Assembly (NCBI GenBank): GCA_024610705.1
Contig: JANDEH010000011.1
Coordinates: 682,001 to 746,000, forward strand
Direction of reading: 5' to 3'
Source of the DNA: Tetragnatha versicolor
Lineage: Eukaryota > Arthropoda > Arachnida > Araneae > Tetragnathidae
Length of the DNA stretch: 64,000 bases
Positions 10,084-20,614 of the stretch are shown here, in pieces (the stretch's first letter is position 1; each line of letters opens with the position of its first letter). Position numbers and translations under genes: made by a program. The notes beneath the pieces were generated by a model. That model was given only the letters and a program-made list of their open reading frames with translations. It did no database searches and was not told where the DNA came from.

Positions 10084-12181
10084 TATAACTACTAGTCCGA
10101 GATCTGGCTACATGAGAGTTTAACAGGAAAAACATATTTCTGAAAATTTTATAACAGATTGGGCACTTCTTAATAAACAAAATTCGCTCGGTCAGCCTGC
10201 GGAAAGCGGTTGCTTTTATTAATTGGGGGTAATCGAAATAGCCGAAAATTGCATCGAGTTTAACCGGAAAAACGTATACATGATTTTTACGTCATTCGAA
10301 AGGCTTCGACCCCCTGAACACAAATATTCTGGTTAGCCGGTCGAAAGCCGTTGCTTTCGAGGGGTCAGCTCGGGTCAAAATAGCCAAAAACTGCATCGAA
10401 TTTAACCGGAAAAACGTATACATGATTTTTACGTCATTCGAAAGCTTACGACCCCCTGAACACAAATATGCTGGTCAGCCGGCCGAAAGCGATTACTTTC
10501 GAGGGGTCAGCTCGGGTCAAAGTTTCAAAAACCCTATTCAAACCTATGTTAATCCTTTTTGGGGAAATTTCATTGTTGTAAACTCCACTATCACTATGCT
10601 TAAATCGAGAGTCCAAGATGTTCCAAGTGTTTCGGATTTTCCCCTATAGGGTTTTTTTGGGAATTTTGGAATATCGATCAGGACACTATCTTTTACGTTT
10701 CCACCAATTTTCAGCTTGTTATTTTGATTTTCTACCAACATTTCAACCCAACAAAGCATTTTATTCAATAAATATTAATGATAATTCAATTAAGCTTTTT
10801 ATTTCGAATTTTTTGACGTTTTCGCTCAAAATTCACATTATTAAGCAATTCGGGACAAAAACGAACTCAATCGGGCTCTTGGTTCAGTCGCTATGCTTGA
10901 AAACACAATCCAAGATGGCGGTGGTTTTTCCAAAATGGCGGATTTTTCCCTACACAGAATATTTTGGAATTTCAGGGTATCAATAAGGACACTATCTTCT
11001 ACATTTCCACCAATTTTCAGCCTGTTATATTGAATATCCGGGTCAATATGGACTAAGCTGATTGTTTAAATATGGCGCGTTGAAAAGTATCATCTTTTTG
11101 CATTAAGCGCACAATATCTCTATAACTATTCAATCAAATTGTCCAAAACTGTTACCGGTAGCTTCCTTACATATTTATCTTCAAATTAATGTACGGGTTT
11201 TAAATTTTGATTATCTCATTCCAATTTACAAGCAATTAAAATCAGGTTTTTTTTCTCAACATTTGAAAATTCAACTATGTAAATTTTTATAGTTGTTAAA
11301 AAATTTAAATAAGTTTTTCGTTCTTCGTTAATTTAAAGATAAGTGTCTTTTTAATGTTCAGAAAAAGAAACAGCGGAAAAATATCGTTTACTTTTCTTAA
11401 AAAGCTGCGAGCAGTAAAATAATAGCCTTAAAACTTCCAAGTACTTAAAGCGATTTTTCAAACACAAATTACTTTTAAAAAATGTTTTGTTGGATATGTT
11501 TTGAATAAGAAGGTATTTTCGAAATAATTTCTCCAAAAATCTCATTGAAAGAAACATTTGCTAAAGAATTACATCATCTTAAAAATTCTTGTAGACTATC
11601 TCCATTTCAGACATCCCAATGGGAAAACCCATACTAACCATTTGAAAACTAAGATATTTGTAGAAAGTTGGTCGCTACATGTATTTCTTTTATAAAAAAC
11701 AATGAACAGGATTACATAGGTTTGAATTGGGTTTTTGACACTCTGACTGGAGCTGACTCCTCGAAAGCAACCGCTTTCGGCCGGCTGACCAGCATATTTG
11801 TGTTCAGGGGGTCGTAAGCTTTCGAATGACGTAAAAATCATGGATACGTTTTTCCGGTTAAATTCGATGCAATTTTTGACTATTTTAACCCGAGCTGACC
11901 CCTCGAAAGCAACCGCTTTCGGCCGGCTGACCAGCATATTTGTGTTCAGGGGGTCGAAGCCTTTCGAATGACGTAAAAATCATGTATACGTTTTTCCGGT
12001 TAAATTCGATGCAATTTTCTGCTTTTTCGATTACCCCCCAATTAATAAAAGCAACCGCTTTGCGCAGGCTGACCGAGCGAATTTTGTTTATTAAGAAGTG
12101 CCCAATCTATTATAAAATTTTGAGAAATATGTTTTTCTGGTTAAACTCTCATGTAGCCAGCTCTCGGACTATACAATTATA
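10084..12181. mobile_element. Foldback element with arms of about 480 bp
   Basis: 10084-10555 reappears inverted at about 11706-12181, around an unrelated centre. Each arm carries internal tandem repeats of about 142 bp; in the left arm GACCCCCTGAACAC starts at 10308 and again at 10450. Landmarks shared by the arms include TAACCGGAAAAACGTATAC, CGACCCCCTGAACACAAAT and GAGGGGTCAGCTCGGGT. The outer ends are TATAACTACTAGTCCGAG and TATAATTGTATAGTCCGAG read inward. The structure recalls Foldback/Galileo-type elements. The centre (10560-11700) shows only short, unconvincing frames. No target duplication could be fixed. Confidence 0.8.
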
Positions 12182-12191
12182 AAGCTTTATA

Positions 12192-13021
12192 CGAGGGTTG
12201 TTTTTTAATTAACTTCCGTTTTGCTCCTGAAAAAAAAGTAGTACGAATTTCAAAATAATTTTGCTACTGGTAGATAGGTACATTCTTAAGAATCAATTTA
12301 CCTCTTTACTGAAAAAAATCGGACATTTTTTCTATTATTTATCGAATTTACAAGCGCGCTCCTCGAACTCATTTCCCGCCGGCCCATAGAGAATTTCTAT
12401 TCCTTTAAACTTCGTTCGCATTAACAATAGACAATCGGCAGGCAGGTGATTTTTGCAGCATGCTAATGTGCATGTTCAAAACCATATTTTTTGCATCTGC
12501 CAATTTCCAGGCATTGGGGATTCTGGAGTTACACAGCCATAATAAACAAGGCAACATCGATAGATTCGCAGGCAAAGTGTGCGCTGAGGGGGAAAACGGC
12601 TGTCCGAACCGATGTGAAGCTCAACGAAAAATCAAACTTTTCATGAAGCGGGATCGAAAAACTTGTGAAAAAGTACGGTAAAAGGTCTATTTAAAGGTGA
12701 TTACGTTTAAAAGCAATTAAAGATGTTTGTAACCTTCCGTAAAACCTTATTTTTAAATATTCATTTATTTTTTTTATTTTTAAAAAATCGAAAAGGGGAA
12801 TATTTCGAAAAAGAGGATTTCTCTATGGGTTGGCGGGAAATAAGTTCGAGGAGCTCGCTTGTAAATTCGATAAATAATAGAAAAAACGTCCGATTTTTTT
12901 CAGTAAAGAGGTAAATTGATCCTCAAGGATGTACCTATCTATCAGTAGCAAAATTATTTCGAAATTCTTGCTACTTTTTTTTCAGGAGCAAAACGGAAGT
13001 TAATTAAAAAAACAACCCTCG
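12192..13021. mobile_element. Mariner-type foldback (CGAGGGTTG ends)
   Basis: It is flanked by TA (12190-12191 and 13022-13023) and has ends CGAGGGTTGTTTTTTAATTA, a pattern typical of Tc1/mariner termini. The inverted arms run about 220 bp (12192-12415 and 12798-13021) and share GGAAGTTAATT, CAGTAAAGAGGTAAATTGA-type text and AAATTCGATAAATAATAG. The 380-bp centre has a 73-codon frame (12460-12681) that resembles no mariner transposase motif. It is inserted about 10 bp from the neighbouring foldback. Confidence 0.82.
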
Positions 13022-13417
13022 TACAACAAATTGAAGTAACAAATTAAAATTAAAAGTATCAAAATGAATTTACGATTTTAATTTCTACAGCAATTTTAAT
13101 TTAGCAAAATATATCATTTGAATTTTACCTTAAATATTCAAAAGCAGGAATATAAGCCTAAAACTATAATTTGGAGCAGGTTGTCCCAAGAATTCTAAAT
13201 TGATGCAGTTAGAGGCAACCATTTGACACATTAACCCGACACATTAATACGAGTCCGCTATATTATATAACGCATCAAAATTGACACACACACGCATCAG
13301 ATATATACAATAACCGTGCCGTTAAAATGCAGAAAAGGTGTAATATACCCACTTTAGCAGCCCAGTATCAGGCTCACTCTTCTCATTGAATATATTCCGT
13401 AATTACTTTTATTTGTA

Positions 13418-14595
13418 GGGGAGAGTGTTGTACCTTTGGACAAAAATCACGTATGGTTTTTCTAAGACAGGTAAAATCACATTTTGACCATTTAAAGTTC
13501 CCAACCTATAGTCCTAACCTTTGTGAGTAGAGAGATATTTTTATTAGCCAAAATCTTGAAAATTGAATTTTTAATCATTTATAATAACTTTGAAAAATTT
13601 GTGTCCAAAGGTACAACAACCTGTAGTTGAACATTTTTATTGATGCATTACCTTTTAATAACCTATTTCAAGCCTTTTTAAAATTGAAAATAGATTTTTA
13701 AAGTAATGTAGTTTTAGATCGTAAATGATCATTAAAACGAAGTTGAATGATAAAAACTTGATTTTTTACCAAAAACACAAAAAACACATGGTATTTTCAG
13801 ATCAGAATTTAAGGTAACAGTTGCATCAATCATGCTGATTGATCTGATAACTTCACTGATCAAAAAAAAAACAATTCGATCGACACTTAGTTGTGCAAGC
13901 ATTTGGTGGTAATAACATTTAATAATTTGGTGGTAAACCTTTTTCAGTGGAAGTTTTAAGGTTTTTTTAAGCATCATACTTAAATGCGATAGGGTGCTTA
14001 GGGTTTTACAACATACTTACATTAAATTCCAAGTAGAATAATAAATTTAAAAAAGTAGTTTGGATCACAAAATATTTGATTTTTCATCTAACATTCACTT
14101 GAAAATAATTGCCGACAAATATATTACCATTTAGAATTAATTTAACATTTATTAAAATGTTTTTAGTTAAATGAAACCCGATTCTAAAACGTCGATTAGC
14201 TACAGACACCCACAAGAACGTGTCCATAGGTACAACATCAGGTGTTTTTGCATTCAAAGTTCTATAAAAGATAAAAGAATTGAGATCTGACGATTTCTAA
14301 TATCAAAACTAAAAAGTCAAAATCTCGAGGATTCCCCCATGTATCCCATTTTATCAAATCATAGGGGAAGAAAAGAATTAATGTAGTGATGCACTAAAAA
14401 AACTTTAAGCACGTAAAAACAGTGTTTTTATTATAGAAAATTAAAATAATATTTTAAAGAGCTGATTTCACGTTAGCAACTAGATAGCATCTGTTTACAT
14501 TCAAAATCGACAACAAATTCAAATTTACATTTTTTCCCGAATTTTAAAATGAGGTGGCTGAAGGTACAACCGTCCGTAGGTACAACACTCTCCCC
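13418..14595. mobile_element. TA-flanked element with GGGGAGAGTGTTGTACC ends
   Basis: It begins GGGGAGAGTGTTGTACCTTT and ends GGTACAACACTCTCCCC, with TA outside both ends (13416-13417 and 14596-14597). The phrase 'AGGTACAAC' recurs inside. There is no convincing coding frame. The right part (14205-14580) is matched by a decayed second copy at 30420-30868. Confidence 0.75.
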
Positions 14596-14597
14596 TA

Positions 14598-15151
14598 TAA
14601 TAAAAATAATAATTTTGTTTCCGAATTCGTTCATTAAAATTGTTTACTTTTATTTCAGTTCATTTTGAGTGTTTCAAAATGTGTCTCTTCTTAAGAGGTT
14701 TTTTACTTTTATTAAATCTTGTAATCTCTCATTGCACAAAGCAATGCTGTGGATGATTCAAAGAATTTACTTGGTCTCTTGAACTTTCTTTAGACACTAA
14801 TTTTTAATTTCAAAGTTTTGAAAGATTAATGATTCATTGGTGGTCTATTGCTCACTTGGTTCACCTATGAATTATCCATATTGAACTTTACAAGTGAATG
14901 AAACCGGCTGTAAAATTTTAGTTAGTTTTTCATTTTTTAAGGAATATTTTCGGATTTTTGAAAGGGGGTCGATGGCCTCGGTAAAATACTAACAATGGGT
15001 CGATGCATGAACAAGTTTGGGAAACCCTGATCTATTACAAAGAGAGCGAAACACACTCATAAGGAATATAAGTTATTAAAATTACGCTATAAATTATATA
15101 TATTGTTCAGCTTAGTTTTGTTTAGTAGACGTCTTGGGCAAATATACAACC
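14598..15151. other. AT-rich spacer, nothing recognised
   Basis: No inverted repeat, long frame or RNA gene was seen in this stretch. Confidence 0.5.
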
Positions 15152-15155
15152 TTAA

Positions 15156-17351
15156 CCCATTAATGCCCAACTTTTTATTTTTCTTAAATATTTGGTAAAA
15201 CCATAGTAAATAGCCCCAAAACAACTGGAAAAATAGTGAAAAAAATTCCAGGTTAAAATTTTAATTTCTACACCAAAATTAAAAAAAGTCCCTAAAAAGG
15301 GACGTCAGGCACGAATGCCCCCGTTGTTTTTCCCTATAGTAAACGCATGGTAGAAAACTTTTTTAAAGCCTCAAAGACATCTTCTACCTTTTTAAGTGCA
15401 GCAAAAGTGATCGGAACCATACTGTAACATGAATATGAACAAAAAATATTAATTATTTATCCAATTAACTGTAAAATTAACCCTAATTAACGTAATTTGA
15501 GCATTTTTTTATGCTCTAAATCACGTTTTTCCTCCCAAATCTATGTTAATTGGAAATTAATTAAGGTTTTTAATTGAAAAAGGTATTCTTTGTTTATATG
15601 TTACCTAATATTAAGTATTAATTACTTTTACACACCTCAAATCCATCAGAATATCGCAATTTGTGAAGTTTAAGTCTTTCAAATGCCCATACTTTTTTCA
15701 TTTTATTTAATTTAAATGTGCGGAACACGAATTTCTCCCCAAAAATCAAGCATTAGTGGGATGTGCATTAGCAAGCCAGATGATATAGATTGATCTGCAG
15801 TATAGAACACAATGATTAGCGGCATCTAATTAGAAAAAATGCCGAAAATGTATCACAAAAGCTACTTTTTTGGCAATTTTAATGACAAAAGGTCATTATA
15901 ACTAATAATTATTATACTTTTAATTAAAATATAACCGGAATATGTTTGCATAAGTAATAAATATAGTAAAATAAATAATTTATTCCTTTTAATTAACACA
16001 AATTAATTAATTCCTTATAATTCAAGACTTTTTATTCCATTAATTTAGCAGAAATAACAGTATTTAAAAAAAAATAAACAAAATTAATAAATTTATGAGC
16101 TAAAATTAAATTAATTTTATAAATATCAGTTATTTAATTCATTTCATAAGAATCGAACGCGTTTTTATGAAAAAATGAAGGAAACACTAGCATTTCACTA
16201 TGGGGAAAACCACGGGGGCATTCGTGCCTGACGTCCCTTTTTAGGGACGCTTTTCGAGGGTCCAAAATAAGGTCAAGATAAAATATTTTGGAAAAATAAA
16301 AAAACACCCCAACTGATTTAATGTATAAACAGTAATATACAGGGTGTTTCAAAATTGCGTTGCACGGCTTTTATTCGAAACCAGCGCTTCCTAGGGTCAT
16401 GGAAGTAAGGTCTACCCCTAGGTAAGTGACCCTGGAGAATCCATTGAGATGACTTACAGCGCCCCGAGTGGCGTAATTAAAAAGTTAAAAAAATTCATTT
16501 AAAAACTAAAGGAGATAGAGCAAAAACCCCAGTGAGAGTATTGTTGCCAACGTCAAGAAGAACTCATTGCAAAAAATTTGATCAAAATATCTTGAATATT
16601 CGCGGAGATATTAGCATGTGAAAATAGCACTTTTTCAGGGGTCAAAAAGTAAAAAGTTCGCATATTTGCAAATTTTTCAGTGTTATTGTGTAGTTTTGTG
16701 TCTTTTTAGTTGAAAGAACACAAAATTTAATCAAAAAATCTAAAAAATTTGCAAATATGCGAACTTTTTACTTTTTGACCCCTGAAAAAGTGCTATTTTC
16801 ACATGCCAATATCTCCGCGAATATTCGAGATATTTTGATCAAATTTTTTGCAATGAGTTCTTCTTGACGTTGGCAACAATACTCTCACTGGGGTTTTTGC
16901 TCTATCTCCTTTAGTTTTTAAATTAATTTTTTTAACTTTTTAATTACGCCACTAGGGGCGATGTAAGTCATCTCAATGGATTCTCCAGGGTCACTTACCT
17001 AGGGGTGGACCTTACTTCCATGACCCTAGGAAGGGCTGGTTTCGAATAAAAGCCGTGCAACGCAATTTTGAAACACCCTGTATATCGGCATTGAATTTTT
17101 TTTATATAATAACTAGGATTTTTAAGCTTTTTCTTTTAAAATTTTTAAAAAAGCACTTTTCTGAAAAATTCTATCTTCCAACTTTAAAAAAAGTGAAAAT
17201 TTTTTAAAATTATGCTCTCTTCTTGCGTTTTTTATGTTCTATGAAGATCAGGGATACATCCGTGCAAATTTTAATTGAAAGGAACAATTTTTGTAGAAAT
17301 AGGAGGATTTTTAAAAAACGTCCCTAAAAAGGGAAGTCAGGCAGTAATGGG
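15156..17351. mobile_element. piggyBac-like TTAA element, 2.2 kb, carrying a nested foldback
   Basis: TTAA (15152-15155), then CCCATTAATGCCC at the left; GGCAGTAATGGG, then TTAA (17352-17355) at the right. A TTAA target with termini starting CCC is the piggyBac hallmark. A subterminal motif AGGGACGTCAGGCACGAATG (at about 15299-15319) recurs inverted near 16220-16255 and again next to the right end as AGGGAAGTCAGGCAGTAATG. No transposase frame remains. A separate TA-flanked foldback is inserted at 16340-17080. Confidence 0.8.
16340..17080. mobile_element. Mariner-type foldback (CAGGGTGTTTC ends)
   Basis: TA lies on both sides (16338-16339 and 17081-17082), with ends CAGGGTGTTTCAAAATTGCG. The two arms, of about 335 bp each (16340-16678 and 16745-17080), are almost perfect inverted copies, leaving a centre of only about 65 bp. 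It could form a very long hairpin if transcribed. It is non-coding and nested in the piggyBac-like element, so it is the younger insertion. Confidence 0.88.
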
Positions 17352-17414
17352 TTAAAGATATCCGATACTTTTTAGACAACGCGTTAAAAACATAGCTAAA
17401 GATTGCCAACTCAC

Positions 17415-17493
17415 CAACACCCGTCGACGATCACCTGGTTGCTGTTGGGTAACGTCTACTATCTGGCGTCTATACACCTCTGAAAGATCAAAC
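17415..17493 (-). CDS. Candidate exon of an unidentified spliced gene
   Basis: On the minus strand an acceptor (TTCATTTTAG) precedes 79 coding bases, followed by the donor GTGAGT. Read in phase with the exon at 17662-17766 (two bases carried over, one supplied here), it gives 26 codons with no stop: FDLSEVYRRQIVDVTQQQPG, then DRRRVL. Matching phase and good sites on both sides support a true exon. No domain was recognised in this piece. Any downstream exons would lie beyond the piggyBac-like insertion at 15156-17351, and none was recognised there. Confidence 0.45.
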
Positions 17494-17661
17494 CTAAAAT
17501 GAATGAATCTGTTAGGGCTAGCAGTAAAATCAACCATACCTCCTTAAATCCGCACGTCCATGCTTAAAATATGTATTAATATTAAATACGTGAAATTAAA
17601 GTTTGATGAAAAGGATCTTAAAACAATCAGAAATATATTCAAGTAAATAACAATTCCTTAC

Positions 17662-17766
17662 CTGTAAAGAATATCGGAAGCCCATTCTTCAGTGTCTTTT
17701 ATCATCACGTTGTGGAGTGCACAGCACCGGAGGCGCTTTTGCTCCGCTTGGAAGTGTCTGGTGTCT
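17662..17766 (-). pseudogene. Candidate exon, HARBI1/DDE_Tnp_4-like C-terminus, cut by LINE insertion
   Basis: The donor CAG/GTAAGG at 17662 ends a frame that reads RHFQAEQKRLRCCALHNVMI, then KDTEEWASDILY. A Cys-x-LeuHisAsn segment near the end of the catalytic domain is typical of Harbinger-derived nucleases (HARBI1, DDE_Tnp_4), so this may be the end of such a domain, from a domesticated gene or a transposon. The upstream side is interrupted at 17767 by a 9.7-kb LINE insertion. The target duplication continues at 27494, where the same frame soon reaches a stop, so either an acceptor lies there (ATCAG) or the gene was already decayed. The family call is weak. Confidence 0.35.
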
Positions 17767-17953
17767 TGCTTGCTTGATGCGCCAATAGTGTAGTATCAGC
17801 GGCCATCGGCCGCTCCAACTACTGAATTAAAGAGATGACAACAGGAACAGGGAGAAGGACTTCAGCTGCCGAGGCAACTGGAGACTGAAAAGGAGAGAAG
17901 GACAACACAAACACAACACAAAGGACAGCACAAAAATGGGCGGAGCCAGAATA

Positions 17954-19093
17954 TTAGTTTAGAAAGAGGGAAAGAATGAGCGACAGCTTGTCAGCTCTAG
18001 TAGTAAGATTAGAAAGAGTTTGAGAGAAATGGTGGATACCGCCGACAGAAGAAAAGAGAGAATTTAATTCAAAAAGAATGGTTTTGAGAGCGAAAAGGTC
18101 GGAATAACCAGAGGTGAAGGAAGGAGGGAGGGGCGGCTTAGGAGAAGGAGAAGCGCTCGCTGGAGCTGGGCGCTCTTTTTGCCGGGAGTTCTCATGGCCG
18201 TGATGCCGTGGTAGGAGAGGGTTTTTTCGGCTACGAGCGGGTAAGGAGAAGCGCTCGCAGGTAGCTTGCTTGAAGCTCGGGCAGTGACGCCAGGCAGCAA
18301 TGAGGCCATCTTGGCCACAGTTAATGCAGTGCGAGGGAGACTGCGGGTCGACGGGGCAATCCCGGTGTGAGTGGTCAGCACCGCATCTGAGACATCGCTG
18401 GTCGGATGGACAGTCCATGGCGACGTGTCCAAACCGACAGCAGCGGAAGCATTGGAGGGCCGACCTCCGACGTGGGTTGGTGATCTTGGCGGGGAGGCCA
18501 CAGATGAAGAAGGGATCTGAGCCACGCGGAGCAGCACCCACGAAAACCACAAGGAAGATCGGGGTGGGGTCCGGCGGCAAGCCTTTAGGAAGAAATCTGG
18601 CGCTGCAGAGAGAGAAGCCTTGGCGCTTCAGGTCAGAGGCCAGATCAGAGAGGCAGAGGTCAGCTGGTAGACCTTTAATGGCTTTCTTTGTTAGCTTTGT
18701 CTTGCGCTTCTTGGGGAGGGGGTCTCCCTTGTTATCCAGTTGAACGAGCGGAACCGGGGTTGGAACACGCTCAGCAGGAGGGGGGGTGGAGCAGCTCATC
18801 CTAGCCGGACTCACAGACTGTACGGGGGAACCCTCCGGAAGAGTCATTTCTGGCTCCGGCGAAGGAGAACCACCCTCAGAGGGGAGCTCGGCCAGGGGAG
18901 AGAAGGAGTTGGAGACAGGAATGGAAGGTACAGAACCTCTAAGGATATAACTGTCACATCTTTTTTCCACTCCAGAAAAGCCATGAACAGGGTCAGGGTA
19001 GGGCAGGTCAGGGTAGGGCAGCTTAACACCCGGGTAGATCTGATGCCAGGCAGGCACGGTATTCGACATGATCGAATATTGACAGTCCAGCAT
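17954..19093 (-). CDS. ORF1 gag-like zinc-knuckle protein of the half-LINE, 379 aa
   Basis: A nucleic-acid-binding protein of the LINE ORF1 type, thought to coat the RNA and bring it to DNA. Residues 1-130 are Pro/Ser-rich and low in complexity, followed by a basic patch (KKRKTKLTKK at about 128-137). The middle resembles the PRE_C2HC region that precedes the knuckles in Jockey-type ORF1 proteins. Then come zinc knuckles: CFRCCRFGHVAMDC (CX2CX4HX4C), CLRCGADHSHRDC (CX2CX3HX4C), and a less regular third beginning CINCGQ. The frame is intact. The start ATG sits only about 15 bp from the junction with the upstream LINE tail, so the 5' end may be shortened. No ORF2 follows: after the stop comes the 3' UTR and the CAAG tail. 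It is therefore a non-autonomous element that keeps only ORF1, comparable in layout to mammalian HAL1. Confidence 0.75.
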   Translation of the reverse strand: MLDCQYSIMSNTVPAWHQIYPGVKLPYPDLPYPDPVHGFSGVEKRCDSYILRGSVPSIPVSNSFSPLAELPSEGGSPSPEPEMTLPEGSPVQSVSPARMSCSTPPPAERVPTPVPLVQLDNKGDPLPKKRKTKLTKKAIKGLPADLCLSDLASDLKRQGFSLCSARFLPKGLPPDPTPIFLVVFVGAAPRGSDPFFICGLPAKITNPRRRSALQCFRCCRFGHVAMDCPSDQRCLRCGADHSHRDCPVDPQSPSHCINCGQDGLIAAWRHCPSFKQATCERFSLPARSRKNPLLPRHHGHENSRQKERPAPASASPSPKPPLPPSFTSGYSDLFALKTILFELNSLFSSVGGIHHFSQTLSNLTTRADKLSLILSLFLN

Positions 19094-20614
19094 CCGACCT
19101 AGTATACTTTACTTGCTTGCTTGATTCGCCAATTGTGTTGTATCAGCGGCCAGCGGCCGCTCCAACAACGGAATTAAAGAGGGAACAACAGGAACAAGGG
19201 AGAGGAACGTCAGCAGCCGAGGCAACTGGGGTTTGAAGTGAGAAAAGGGACAAAACAAGACGACACACAACGAAAAAACATAGAATCAACTGCAGAAGCA
19301 AGGAGGACGGAGTCTCAGGAGAGGTGGCCAGGAAAATAATGAAGTTTCCGAAGAGACAGTCACCGGAGATGTTATGAAATCTGTTGAATTAATATTAAAG
19401 GGGGGCCAGTGGTAAGGAAGTGAGGGGAGTTTGCTGGCACACAGGGAGCAGCACGCGAAGGGAGATCACTCCGTTATCTGGGGCGTGATAAATTGAAAGG
19501 AATTATTAGTTCACGGAGGGTGATATCTTTCAGTAAGGATAGTGGTTTGGAAGGGGTATTTGAACTCAGCATCTAGGATGGAGTGTATATCTTGAACGCT
19601 AATAAGGGGGTTGAAGTGAGAGGAGAGACTGTTGAAGAATTTGATGGAGGTTTTTTCAATGAAGGCAAGTAAGGAGGGCATTTTGAGGTCCTGTCTGATA
19701 TATTGATTTCTCATATATCGGGGGGCATTAGTTAACATACGGAGGGTTTTGCTTTGCGCTGCTTCCAGTCTGAACAACCTGTGTTTAGCAGTGTTAGTCC
19801 AGACAGGGCAGGCGTAGGTGAGAATGGGTCGGATTATAGATTTGTAAATTAAAAGCTTATTTTTAAGGGAGAGATCAGATTTTCTATTTATCAGGGGGTA
19901 TGTTAAGTGGATTCTAGAGTTATTTCTTTTTAGAAGCTTTTCTATATGTTTTTTGAAGGTTAAATTTATATCAAGGGTAATACCTAAGTATTTGGCCTCT
20001 TTGGCCCAGGGGAGGGAGTCATTAAAGAATTTAAGTTGCTTTTCGGGAACTTTTTTGTAGAATTTTTTCTTGAATATGATAGCTTGGGTTTTATTGGTAT
20101 TGACTGCAATTTTCCAAGTTCTACAGTATTTTTCGATAATTTTGAGGGCTTTTTGGAGTCTAGCTATTACTGAAGGAAGTTTAGTGTGTTGGGCCAGAAT
20201 AGCTGTGTCATCAGCAAAGAGATGGAGGAGGGTATCGGGAGTTTTAGGAATGTCGTGAGTGAAAATATTGTAGAGAATGGGGGAGAGGAGGGCTCCCTGG
20301 GGAGTGCCAGCGTTGATACTGAAATAGTCTGAAAGAAGACTTCCAACTCGAACACGAAATTTGCGATTTTGAAGGTATGATTTTATAAGGAGAATGAGGT
20401 GGGTAGGGAAATTTAGGATAATTAATTTATAGATAAGGCCATCGTGCCATACTTTGTCAAAGGCCCGGGCAATGTCTAAAAAGACAGCACCGGTTTTCCT
20501 GTGGTGATTAAAACCAGCTGTGATGGAGTTTACCATACGAAGTAGTTGATGTGTAGTAGCGTGTTTTTCACGAAAGCCGAATTGTTCATTAGGGAGGATG
20601 TTATTTTGGGAGCA

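Noticed and set aside
10422..12182. Short frames inside the foldback
   Set aside because: They overlap the inverted arms, appear on both strands in mirrored form, and show no protein motif.
12460..12681. 73-codon frame between the mariner-type arms as a transposase remnant
   Set aside because: No catalytic or helix-turn-helix motif is visible and its composition is not mariner-like.
17352..17537. 61-codon unspliced frame starting MVDFTASPNR
   Set aside because: Its first part reads through a strong splice acceptor and its end reads past a strong donor; the spliced exon 17415-17493 is the better model.
18064..18743. Alternative frames over the half-LINE ORF1
   Set aside because: They overlap the 379-codon frame that carries regular zinc knuckles, and have none themselves.
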